The translations under genes were made by a program, and so were the position numbers. The notes beneath the pieces were generated by a model. The model had not been told where the DNA came from. It saw only the letters and a program-made list of their open reading frames with translations, and did not search any database. From contig NZ_JAPCIO010000009.1 of assembly GCF_025909975.1 (NCBI RefSeq), forward strand, positions 1 through 64,000: a stretch of DNA of 64,000 bases. Reading direction: 5' to 3'. Origin of the DNA: Flavobacterium lacisediminis. GTDB taxonomy: Bacteria; Bacteroidota; Bacteroidia; Flavobacteriales; Flavobacteriaceae. Below, in pieces: positions 23,590-31,957 of this stretch. Every line of letters starts with the position of its first letter. Positions within the stretch are counted from its first letter, which is position 1.

Positions 23590-25980
23590 TTAGTTTCTTA
23601 ATGGTTTCCCTTTGGTTAACATGTACTGAATTCTTTCTAAAGATTTTCTTTCTCCAGTTAATGATAAAAATGCTTCTCTTTCTAAATCCAATAAATATTG
23701 TTCAGAAACTAAAGTTGCTTCTGATAAATCACCACCAGCCATTACATAAGCTAGTTTGTTTGCAATTTTCTTATCGTGTTCAGAAATGTATTTACCAGCT
23801 TCCATTTGGTCAGTTCCAACTAAGAACATACCTAAAGCTTGTTTACCTAATACTTTAATATCTTTTCTTCTTACAGGTTGTGTATAACCTTGTTCTGCCA
23901 TTTGTAAAGCCACTTGTTTAGCTGTTGCGATTTGGCGGTCTTTGTTTACCACTACGATATCTCTTCCTTTTTGTAAAACTCCCGTATCAAAACCTTCGTA
24001 AGCTGAAGTAGCTACTTTTGCCATACCAACAGTTAAGAAATATTCTTGTAAAACATTTAATTCTACATCATTTTTACGGAATAAATCAGAAGCTCTCAAT
24101 GCCATTTCTTTAGAACCTCCACCGCCAGGGATAACTCCAACACCAAATTCTACTAATCCGATGTAGGTTTCTGCTGCGGCAACTGCTCTGTCAGCGTGCA
24201 TGGTTAATTCACAACCACCACCTAATGTCATTCCGTGAGGAGCAGCAATAACAGGAATTGCAGAATAACGGCAACGCATCATCGTGTCTTGGAACATTTT
24301 GATAGCCATGTTTAATTCGTCATATTCTTGTTCGACTGCCATCATGAAAATCATTCCTAAATTAGCTCCAACAGAGAAATTAGCTCCTTGATTTCCAATC
24401 ACTAAACCATTGTAATCTTTTTCAGCAATATCAATCGCTTTGTTAATTCCTTGTAAAACACCAGCGCCAATAGAATTCATTTTAGATGTAAATTCTAAAT
24501 TGATAATTCCATCACCTAAATCGGTAATGATTGAATCGCTATTGTTCCATATTTTTTTGCTTTCGCGAATGTTATTTAAGATAATGAAGGCATCTTGACC
24601 TGGAATTTTCTCTACTTTTTTGTTTGTGATAGAGTAGAAGTGTGTTGCCCCATCTTTAATCGAATAGAAAGAAGTGTTTCCTGAAGCTAACATATCGGTT
24701 ACCCAAGAAGCTGGTTGATAACCTTCCGCTTTCATTAATTCGATTCCTTTTTCAATTCCGATGGCATCCCAAATTTCGAATGGACCGTTTTCCCAACCGA
24801 AACCAGCTTTCATAGCATCGTCGATTTTGTAGAAAGCGTCTGTGATTTCAGGAATTCTGTTTGAACAATATTGGAACATAGAAGCGAAGTTTTTTCTGTA
24901 GAAATCGCCTGCTTTGTCTTTTCCAGTAACTAAAACTTTGAATCTATCGATTGGTTTTTCAATCGTTTTGGTTAATTCTAAAGTTGCGAAAGATGCTTTT
25001 TTATTAGCTCTGTATTCTAATGTATCTAAATCTAAAGTTAGAATGTCTTTTCCTTCTTTTTTGTAGAAACCTTGTCCTGTTTTGCTTCCTAACCATTTGT
25101 TTTCCATCATTTTGTTAACAAATTCTGGAAGTTTGAATAATTCATGTGCTTCGTCGTTTGGACAATTTTCATAAATTCCGTTAGCCACATGAACTAAAGT
25201 ATCTAAACCTACAACATCTACAGTTCTAAAAGTAGCCGATTTTGGTCGACCAATAACTGGTCCAGTTAGTTTATCTACTTCTTCAACAGTTAATCCCATT
25301 TCTTTTACTTGGTGGAATAAACTTTGAATTCCGAAGATTCCAATTCTATTTCCAATAAAAGCTGGAGTATCTTTAGCAACAACTGAAGTTTTTCCTAAGA
25401 ATTTTTCACCATAACCATTTAAGAAATCTAATACTTCATTAGAGGTTTTTGGACCTGGAATGATTTCAAATAATTTTAAGTAACGTGCTGGATTAAAAAA
25501 GTGCGTTCCACAGAAATGTTGTTGGAAATCTTCGCTTCTTCCTTCGCTCATGAACTGAATTGGAATACCAGATGTATTTGAAGTAACTAAAGTTCCTGGT
25601 TTTCTATATTTGTCAACTTGTTCGAAAACGATTTTCTTGATGTCTAATCGTTCTACTACAACTTCGATAATCCAATCGGCAGTTGCAATTTTTGACATAT
25701 CATCTGTGGTGTTACCAGTAGTAATTCTTGAAGCAAAACTTGGATGATAAATAGGAGATGGCTTCGATTTTAAAGCGTTAGCTAAATGATCATTAACTAA
25801 TCGGTTTCTAACGGCTTTACTCTCTAAAGTCAATCCTTTTTTCTGTTCGGCTTCGGTTAGTTCGTTTGGAGCAATGTCTAATAATAAGACTTCTACACCA
25901 ATATTAGCAAAATGGCAAGCGATACCACTTCCCATAATTCCGGAACCAATAACAGCAACTTTTTTAATATTACGTTTCAT
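23590..25980 (-). CDS. 3-hydroxyacyl-CoA dehydrogenase/enoyl-CoA hydratase
   Basis: 796 residues. The NAD-binding dehydrogenase part comes first (KVAVIGSGIMGSGIACHFANIGVEVLLLDI), then HFCGTHFFNPARYLKLFEII and a duplicated C-terminal 3HCDH helical domain. The enoyl-CoA hydratase part follows after about residue 480 with GLVIGNQGANFSVGANLG and GMTLGGGCELTMHADR. This order matches FadN of Bacillus, the reverse of E. coli FadB. It carries out steps two and three of beta-oxidation in the cytoplasm. Confidence 0.92.
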   Translation of the reverse strand: MKRNIKKVAVIGSGIMGSGIACHFANIGVEVLLLDIAPNELTEAEQKKGLTLESKAVRNRLVNDHLANALKSKPSPIYHPSFASRITTGNTTDDMSKIATADWIIEVVVERLDIKKIVFEQVDKYRKPGTLVTSNTSGIPIQFMSEGRSEDFQQHFCGTHFFNPARYLKLFEIIPGPKTSNEVLDFLNGYGEKFLGKTSVVAKDTPAFIGNRIGIFGIQSLFHQVKEMGLTVEEVDKLTGPVIGRPKSATFRTVDVVGLDTLVHVANGIYENCPNDEAHELFKLPEFVNKMMENKWLGSKTGQGFYKKEGKDILTLDLDTLEYRANKKASFATLELTKTIEKPIDRFKVLVTGKDKAGDFYRKNFASMFQYCSNRIPEITDAFYKIDDAMKAGFGWENGPFEIWDAIGIEKGIELMKAEGYQPASWVTDMLASGNTSFYSIKDGATHFYSITNKKVEKIPGQDAFIILNNIRESKKIWNNSDSIITDLGDGIINLEFTSKMNSIGAGVLQGINKAIDIAEKDYNGLVIGNQGANFSVGANLGMIFMMAVEQEYDELNMAIKMFQDTMMRCRYSAIPVIAAPHGMTLGGGCELTMHADRAVAAAETYIGLVEFGVGVIPGGGGSKEMALRASDLFRKNDVELNVLQEYFLTVGMAKVATSAYEGFDTGVLQKGRDIVVVNKDRQIATAKQVALQMAEQGYTQPVRRKDIKVLGKQALGMFLVGTDQMEAGKYISEHDKKIANKLAYVMAGGDLSEATLVSEQYLLDLEREAFLSLTGERKSLERIQYMLTKGKPLRN

Positions 25981-25998
25981 GTTTATAGGTTTGTTGTT

Positions 25999-26439
25999 TT
26001 ATTTGTCGTTATAGATTTTTTTGTCTGCAATTAATTCGTTAATGATTTCGGCAACTTCCATAAAGTGTTGTAATTTTTCTTCACTAATATGTTGCTTTAC
26101 GGTTTCATTAAAACGAAGTACGGTTTCTTTAGAAAGTTCTCTTTTTTCTTTTCCTTCTTTAGTTAATTGAATAATTACGCCACGACCATCGGTTGGATTT
26201 TTTTTACGCGTAATTAATCCTCGTTCTTCCATTGACTTTAACGTTCTGGTTAAGCTTGTGGCTTCCATTCCCATTTTTGGACCTAGAGTTGTTGATGGTG
26301 AACCATTTTCTCTATCGATACTTAAAAGAGCAAAACCCGTTGCCATTGTAGCACTGTATTTTGCAGCTTCTTCGTTGTACATCCTGGCAACCGCTTGCCA
26401 AGTTGCTCTAAGTATATAGTCTATTGTTTTATCTTTCAT
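25999..26439 (-). CDS. MarR family regulator of the beta-oxidation operon
   Basis: 146 residues. Winged helix core: GPKMGMEATSLTRTLKSMEERGLITRKKNPTDGRGVIIQLTKEGKEKRELS, the MarR recognition helix and wing. First gene of the operon (18 bases before the fadN-like gene), and a perfect-armed palindrome at 26476-26497 overlaps the promoter. It is probably a repressor that senses an acyl-CoA or fatty acid and controls the operon and itself. Confidence 0.9.
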   Translation of the reverse strand: MKDKTIDYILRATWQAVARMYNEEAAKYSATMATGFALLSIDRENGSPSTTLGPKMGMEATSLTRTLKSMEERGLITRKKNPTDGRGVIIQLTKEGKEKRELSKETVLRFNETVKQHISEEKLQHFMEVAEIINELIADKKIYNDK

Positions 26440-26461
26440 AGAATTACTATCTAAACTTTTT

Positions 26462-26497
26462 CAAATATAAAAAAAAATACTATGCACGCATAGTATT
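26462..26497 (-). promoter_or_regulatory. fad operon promoter with MarR palindrome
   Basis: Inverted repeat at 26476-26497 with 10-base arms AATACTATGC and GCATAGTATT around two bases. A reverse-strand -7 element TATATTTG lies at 26462-26469. The palindrome covers the place where the -33 element would be, so a bound regulator would block polymerase. The core TATGCA-Y-GCATA recurs in the palindrome at 28435-28458. Confidence 0.7.
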
Positions 26498-26535
26498 TTT
26501 AACATTTTTTGCAAAATTTAACATTTTAAAATAGC

Positions 26536-26560
26536 AAAACCCACGAAATGTGGGTTTTAG
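26536..26560 (-). terminator. Terminator of the acyl-CoA ligase gene
   Basis: Stem AAAACCCAC / GTGGGTTTT with a 5-base loop directly after the ligase stop codon (reverse strand). Confidence 0.7.
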
Positions 26561-26565
26561 CGTTT

Positions 26566-28335
26566 CTATCCGTAAATTTTTTGATATAAATCGTTATATT
26601 TTTCTTTAATGATTTTACGTTTTAATTTCATGGTTGGAGTTAGGTGACCATCAACGATTGACCAAACATCTGGAGTAAGTTCAAATCGTTTTACTTTTTC
26701 CCAATTTCCAAATTTCTCATTGCATTGATCAATTTCTTCCTGAATTCTGTCGACTACCATTTTATTAGTACATAATTCTTCATTGGTATTGAAATTAAGA
26801 TTATGTCTTGTTGCCCATTCTCTAACAAATTCAAAATTTGGTTGAATGAAAGCTGCTGGCATTTTTTCGCCATCACCAATAACCATGATTTGTTCAATAA
26901 AACGTGATTGTTTGAAAGTATTCTCTAGAATTTGAGGTGCTACGTATTTTCCACCAGAAGTTTTGAACATTTCTTTTTTACGATCGGTAATTTTTAGGAA
27001 ACCATCTGAATCAATTTCACCGATATCACCTGTATGGAAGTAGCCATCTTTTAAAACCTCAGCAGTTTGTGTTTCATCTTTGTAATATCCCATCATAACG
27101 TTTGGACCTTTACATAAGATTTCACCGTCTTCTGCAATCTTAACTTCAACTCCGTCTAATACTTTTCCAACAGATCCAACTCTGAAACCACCATTTCTCA
27201 TGTCGTTTACAGAAATTACAGGAGAAGTTTCAGTTAAACCATAACCTTCCATAACTGGAATATTAGCAGCACAAAAAACTTTTGTTAATCTACTTTGTAA
27301 CGCAGCACTTCCTGAAACTAATAATTCTAATTCACCACCTAAACCTTCTTGCCATTTAGAGAAAATTAATTTACGTGCAATTTTTAATTTGAATTCGTAG
27401 AAAGCTCCGTTTTGTTTATAAGGTTTGTAGTCCATACCTAAATCTAAAGCCCAAAAGAAAAGTGCTTTTTTGATTCCAGTTAAATCTGCTCCTTTAGCAT
27501 AAATTTTATCGTAAACTTTTTCTAATAAACGAGGAACAACCGACATAACGTGTGGTTTTACCTCTTTTAAGTTATCAGAAATCTTCTCAATACTTTCAGC
27601 GAAGTAAATAGAGATACCATAATATTGGTATAAATACGTCAACATTCTTTCGAAAATATGACAAATAGGTAAGAAACTTAAAGCTCTTGTATCTCCAGCT
27701 CTTAATGGAACTCTTGGCGCACTCATTAATACATCTGAAACAATATTTTGATGTGTTAACATTACACCTTTTGGTCTTCCTGTTGTTCCAGAAGTATAAA
27801 TAATAGTAGCCAAATCTGTAGTTAGGACATTATTTTTTCTATCTTCTACAACATCTTGATTTTCTTTATCTGCACCTAATTCTAAGATTTCTTTCCAACT
27901 TTTGCATCCTGAAATATCATTATAAGAATAGACTTCTTTTAATGTAGGAACATTAGCTTTGATGCTTTTTAGTTTTTCATACACTTCATCATCAGAAACA
28001 AAAACATATTTTGATTCAGAGTGATTTAAGATATATTCATAATCTTCAGCTGAAATTGTAGGATACATAGGAACTGTTTGCGCTCCTGTTTGTAAAACTC
28101 CAATATCAGTAATGTGCCATTCGGTTCTATTATTTGAAGAAATGATAGCAATTTTATCATTTTTATTAACACCTAATCGAAGTAAACCTCTAGAAATGGC
28201 GTTGGCTTTATCTAAATATTCTTGAGTAGATGTTTTAATCCACTGTCCATCATATTTTGTAACTAAAGCATCCTTTAAATTATACTTTTCTAATTGATAG
28301 TAAGGAAAGTCAAATAAGCGTGTAATATTGTTCAT
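26566..28335 (-). CDS. Long-chain fatty acid-CoA ligase
   Basis: 589 residues from the ATG at 28335 (MNNITRLFDFPYYQ); the longer frame needs a TTG. AMP-forming ligase motifs are IIYTSGTTGRPKGVMLTHQN (P-loop), GYGLTETSP, and YFHTGDIGEIDSDGFLKITDRKKEMFKTSGGKYVAP. It activates free fatty acids to acyl-CoA with ATP, feeding the operon downstream. It is separated from marR by a terminator, and a perfect 24-base palindrome lies 100 bases upstream of the start. Confidence 0.93.
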   Translation of the reverse strand: MNNITRLFDFPYYQLEKYNLKDALVTKYDGQWIKTSTQEYLDKANAISRGLLRLGVNKNDKIAIISSNNRTEWHITDIGVLQTGAQTVPMYPTISAEDYEYILNHSESKYVFVSDDEVYEKLKSIKANVPTLKEVYSYNDISGCKSWKEILELGADKENQDVVEDRKNNVLTTDLATIIYTSGTTGRPKGVMLTHQNIVSDVLMSAPRVPLRAGDTRALSFLPICHIFERMLTYLYQYYGISIYFAESIEKISDNLKEVKPHVMSVVPRLLEKVYDKIYAKGADLTGIKKALFFWALDLGMDYKPYKQNGAFYEFKLKIARKLIFSKWQEGLGGELELLVSGSAALQSRLTKVFCAANIPVMEGYGLTETSPVISVNDMRNGGFRVGSVGKVLDGVEVKIAEDGEILCKGPNVMMGYYKDETQTAEVLKDGYFHTGDIGEIDSDGFLKITDRKKEMFKTSGGKYVAPQILENTFKQSRFIEQIMVIGDGEKMPAAFIQPNFEFVREWATRHNLNFNTNEELCTNKMVVDRIQEEIDQCNEKFGNWEKVKRFELTPDVWSIVDGHLTPTMKLKRKIIKEKYNDLYQKIYG

Positions 28336-28434
28336 AATTCGCAATTATTAATTGATGCAAATTATAAAAATTTAATTAATTAAGCAATTTTTTATTGATA
28401 TGATAATGAAATAGTATTAACTTATTGATTTTTA

Positions 28435-28458
28435 AATTATTATGCATGCATAATAATT
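28435..28458. promoter_or_regulatory. 24-base palindrome, putative MarR site
   Basis: Perfect palindrome: AATTATTATGCA followed by its exact complement. It shares the centre TATGCA-T-GCATA with the operator in front of the marR/fad operon. It lies between the divergent acyl-CoA ligase and sulfatase-like genes, so it could act on either. For the + gene, TAAATTTG (28482-28489) lies 24 bases further on; for the ligase the best -7 candidate is about 75 bases away. Confidence 0.65.
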
Positions 28459-28518
28459 ATCTGTATACAATTTATTATTTGTAAATTTGAAAAATTTTTA
28501 TTTCAGTTCAATAAATTT

Positions 28519-30438
28519 ATGAAGAATTTTTTCAGAATAGAAGAATACAAAGCTTTATTATACAGAATTAGTTTAGTATATTTTTTTTATTTCATAGCAC
28601 GGTTTTTATTTCTTGTGTACAATTATAGTCTATTAAAAGTTACTAGTATTTCTGAGTTTTTTAATTTGGTTTACCAAGGTTTGGCTTTTGACACAACGGC
28701 TATTTTGTATATCAATGCTTTGTTTATACTATTTTCTATTTTACCATTTTGGAAAAACACCAAACCAGGTTATCAAAAGTTTACATTTTATCTTTATTTC
28801 ATTACCAATTTGTTGGCTTATGCTACCAATTTCATTGATTTTATTTACTACAAATTCATATACGCAAGAACAACCATTGCAGTTTTGGATTCGTTGAAGG
28901 ATGAAAATAATTTGGGTAGTATGTTTTTTAGATTTTTAGTTAGCTATTGGCATGTTTTTGCTCTATTTTTTGCAACATCATATTTGTGGATTTATTTATA
29001 CAAAAAAGTTAGAGTGGAACATAAAGAAATTCAATATTCTAAAATCAAGTACTTTTCGTTTTCTAAAATAGGTGTAGTTTTAATTCTTGTGTTAATGGTG
29101 GGTGGAATTAGAGGTGATTTTAAAAAGAGTACTAGACCTTTAAACATGATTGATGCAAACAGAAATGTTACAAAAGTTGAACATGCAGACGTTATTTTAA
29201 ATACTCCCTTTGCCATTATTAGAACGCTAGGAAAAACAAGTTTTAAAGAAACCAATTTTAATATTTCAGAAAAAATTGTAAATGAATCTATAAAGCCTTT
29301 TAAGGTATATTCTTCTGATGAAACATCACAACCTAATATTGTTTTGTTTATTACAGAAAGTTATGGAAGAGAATATTGGGGGGCATTTAATAAAGACAAA
29401 CAAATTCCTAATTATGTAAGTTACACACCATTTCTTGATAAATTAGCAAAAAACAGTTTGATTTTTACCGATGTTTATGCCAATGGAAGCAAATCGATTC
29501 ATGGAATGTCCTCTGTTCTTGCAGGGATCCCTTCGTTTAAAGATGCTTATACATCATCTCCTTATGCTAAACAAAAAGTAGAATCTTTGGTTTCGATATT
29601 AAAAGGGCAAGGTTATGATACGTCATTTTTTCATGGAGCGCCTAATGGTTCTATGGGTTTTCAAGGATTTGGTAATATTTTAGGATTTGATCATTATTAT
29701 GGTAAAACAGAATATAATAATGATAACGATTTTGATGGTGTTTGGGGAATTTGGGATGAACCATTTTTTCAATTCATGAAACAAACTTTGGATAAAAAGA
29801 AAGGTCCTTTTTTTAGTACCATTTTTACAGTTTCTTCTCATGAACCTTATATAGTTCCTAAAAAGTATGAAAATAAATTTCCAAAAGGAGATTTACCCAT
29901 TCATCAATGTGTTGGTTATACCGATATGGCATTTGAAAAATTCTTTGAGGCAGCTAAAAAAGAACCATGGTTTGAAAACACTATTTTTATTATTACTGCA
30001 GACCATTGTAATCAAACATTTTATCCAGAATATAAAAAAGTAGTAAATCGTTCTGCTATTCCATTATTGATTTATTATCCAAAGAAAAACTTAGTAGGAA
30101 AGAGAACTGATATTGTGCAACATATCGATATCTATCCAACCATTCTTGATATGATTGGATATAATAAACCTTTTAGAAGTTGGGGTAGAAGTTTAGTAAG
30201 TAATAATAAGGAAACCCCATATGCCATAAATTATTTTTCTAATCAATATCAATTTCAAAGTGGAAATTATATTTGTACATTTGATGGTAAGAAAGCTACT
30301 GGTTTTTACGCTATTTCTGATAAAGGACTTGAAAAGAATTTGATTTCTAAACGAAATGCTGAAATGAATGCTTTAGAAATAAAATGTAAAGCATTTTTAC
30401 AAGACTATTTTGATAGAATCGTTAATAAAAAATTATAA
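28519..30438 (+). CDS. LTA synthase-like sulfatase-fold membrane enzyme
   Basis: 639 residues. Five N-terminal helices (FYFIARFLFLVYNYSL to IGVVLILVLMVGG) precede an alkaline-phosphatase/sulfatase-fold domain facing the periplasm. PNIVLFITESYGREYWG holds the first metal site, ANGSKSIHGMSSVLAGIPS the nucleophile region (Ser or Thr), VSSHEPYIVP and IITADHCN the other metal ligands. Similar proteins transfer phosphoglycerol or phosphoethanolamine onto glycans or lipids. The substrate here is unknown. It is followed by a small phosphatase, 7 bases away. Confidence 0.82.
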   Translation: MKNFFRIEEYKALLYRISLVYFFYFIARFLFLVYNYSLLKVTSISEFFNLVYQGLAFDTTAILYINALFILFSILPFWKNTKPGYQKFTFYLYFITNLLAYATNFIDFIYYKFIYARTTIAVLDSLKDENNLGSMFFRFLVSYWHVFALFFATSYLWIYLYKKVRVEHKEIQYSKIKYFSFSKIGVVLILVLMVGGIRGDFKKSTRPLNMIDANRNVTKVEHADVILNTPFAIIRTLGKTSFKETNFNISEKIVNESIKPFKVYSSDETSQPNIVLFITESYGREYWGAFNKDKQIPNYVSYTPFLDKLAKNSLIFTDVYANGSKSIHGMSSVLAGIPSFKDAYTSSPYAKQKVESLVSILKGQGYDTSFFHGAPNGSMGFQGFGNILGFDHYYGKTEYNNDNDFDGVWGIWDEPFFQFMKQTLDKKKGPFFSTIFTVSSHEPYIVPKKYENKFPKGDLPIHQCVGYTDMAFEKFFEAAKKEPWFENTIFIITADHCNQTFYPEYKKVVNRSAIPLLIYYPKKNLVGKRTDIVQHIDIYPTILDMIGYNKPFRSWGRSLVSNNKETPYAINYFSNQYQFQSGNYICTFDGKKATGFYAISDKGLEKNLISKRNAEMNALEIKCKAFLQDYFDRIVNKKL

Positions 30439-30445
30439 TCGTAAG

Positions 30446-31018
30446 ATGAAAAAAAGAATTGGAATACTAGTTTTATTTGTTGTTTTAATTGGAGTTGGAG
30501 CCTATGTATATCAGATGCATATTAACCATAATTTTGAAACGGTTACAGAAGGTAAAGTTTATAAATCAGGTGTAATTCCTCCAGATCAAATTGCTGATTA
30601 TGTAAAAAAATATAAAATCAAAAGTATTGTAGATTTACGTTTTCCGGGTACAGAAGATACCATTAATAATCCAGAAATTCCTGAAGAATTAACTGCAGAA
30701 AAAGATGCTGTTGGGAAAATTTCGGGTGTAAATTATTTTAATAACGGTTCCAAACAAGTTCCTCAAAAACATAATTTAGATTATTTCTTCAAAATTATGG
30801 ACAATCCAGATAATTACCCTGTTTTGATTCATTGTTATCACGGTGTTGGTAGAGCTGAAATGTATACAGCTCTATATCGAATTGAGTACGAAAATATGAA
30901 TAGAGATGAAGCAAGAACTAAGGCTAGATTCATAACAAAATGGAGCCCATTTGATTTAGGTGAACCAAAAGGAGATTTTCTTCATACTTATATCAGAAGA
31001 AAAGATTCGGTTAAATAG
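30446..31018 (+). CDS. Membrane-anchored dual-specificity protein phosphatase
   Basis: 190 residues from the ATG at 30446 (MKKRIGILVLF). One membrane helix at the start, then IVDLRFPGTEDTINNP and VLIHCYHGVGRAEMY. The P-loop HCxxGxxR gives catalytic Cys130 and Arg136, and the Asp in the first motif could be the general acid. The fold is that of cysteine-dependent tyrosine/dual-specificity phosphatases, facing the periplasm. It follows the sulfatase-like gene closely and is likely part of the same transcript. Confidence 0.85.
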   Translation: MKKRIGILVLFVVLIGVGAYVYQMHINHNFETVTEGKVYKSGVIPPDQIADYVKKYKIKSIVDLRFPGTEDTINNPEIPEELTAEKDAVGKISGVNYFNNGSKQVPQKHNLDYFFKIMDNPDNYPVLIHCYHGVGRAEMYTALYRIEYENMNRDEARTKARFITKWSPFDLGEPKGDFLHTYIRRKDSVK

Positions 31019-31021
31019 GTT

Positions 31022-31882
31022 TTAAGCTTTATTTAATTGTGCAAGAGTAATAATAATCACTGAAATTATAGCTAAAACTATTCCTATATAGTTCCATTTG
31101 GTCATTTTTTCTTTAAATAATAGTATTCCTGCTAAACTTCCTAGTATGATAACTCCCATATTCATACCAGCAAAAACAGTCGAAGGATTTTCTGCTAAAG
31201 CTTTATGCGCTTTTAGATAGAAGAGAATGTTTCCAAAATTTAAAATTCCTAAAGCCAATCCCCAAAGTATATTTTTTGATTCTAGTTTCTCTTTTTGAAT
31301 AAGAATTTTTCCAATTAGAAATAAAATGGAAACTATAAAAGCACCACAAAATATTAAAAACAAAGAAGTTGTAAAACTAAAGTCCTTAAAAACAGCAACT
31401 TTCTTAAATAGAATATCAATAATTCCAAATCCCAATAAAACCAATAAAGGATAAACCCAATTATTTGATTTATTTTCTGATTTTTTGTTCAATGTGAAGA
31501 ATATAGCCGAAAAACCAAATATAAAACCAATGATTTTAAGTTGGCTAAACGATTCATTAAATAGATAATAAGAAGCAATTAGCGGAATAAATAAAGATAG
31601 TCGTTGCGCAATATCAGTTTTTACGATTCCAGTTAGCTTGATGGATTTTGCTTGAATAAAAAATACGATAGGTAATAAAAATGCCAAACTTATGAAAAGG
31701 TAATATGGAATAGATTTTTGTTCAATAAATAAATTTGGTTGGTACGTAAAATAGGTGAGTAATAAAGCCGAAAAATAATTAAAAGTGATGATTTGAAAAA
31801 TATTCAAATGAAATCGTTTGGCTACTTTTAAAAATATCCCAACAGTTACACTACAAATTACACTTAAAATGACAAACCACAT
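31022..31882 (-). CDS. EamA/DMT family membrane transporter
   Basis: 286 residues, ten hydrophobic helices made of two five-helix repeats, as in EamA drug/metabolite transporters. The N-terminal repeat has GIVKTDIAQRLSLFIPLIASYY and GFIFGFSAIFFTL; the C-terminal repeat ends FAGMNMGVIILGSLAGILLFKEKMTKWNYIGIVL, the typical hairpin. Substrate unknown. It is convergent with the phosphatase gene with a 3-base gap and stands upstream of a terminator. Confidence 0.85.
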   Translation of the reverse strand: MWFVILSVICSVTVGIFLKVAKRFHLNIFQIITFNYFSALLLTYFTYQPNLFIEQKSIPYYLFISLAFLLPIVFFIQAKSIKLTGIVKTDIAQRLSLFIPLIASYYLFNESFSQLKIIGFIFGFSAIFFTLNKKSENKSNNWVYPLLVLLGFGIIDILFKKVAVFKDFSFTTSLFLIFCGAFIVSILFLIGKILIQKEKLESKNILWGLALGILNFGNILFYLKAHKALAENPSTVFAGMNMGVIILGSLAGILLFKEKMTKWNYIGIVLAIISVIIITLAQLNKA

Positions 31883-31908
31883 ATTCTTTTATTTTGACAC
31901 AATAGTAC

Positions 31909-31943
31909 AAAAAAAGCACCTTAATTAAAAGATGCTTTTTTAT
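31909..31943 (-). terminator. Terminator of purL
   Basis: Stem AAAAAGCA / TGCTTTTT around a loop of about 14 bases, with T-run on the reverse strand; 15 bases after the purL stop. Confidence 0.75.
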
Positions 31944-31957
31944 AAAGTTTAGGTAAA

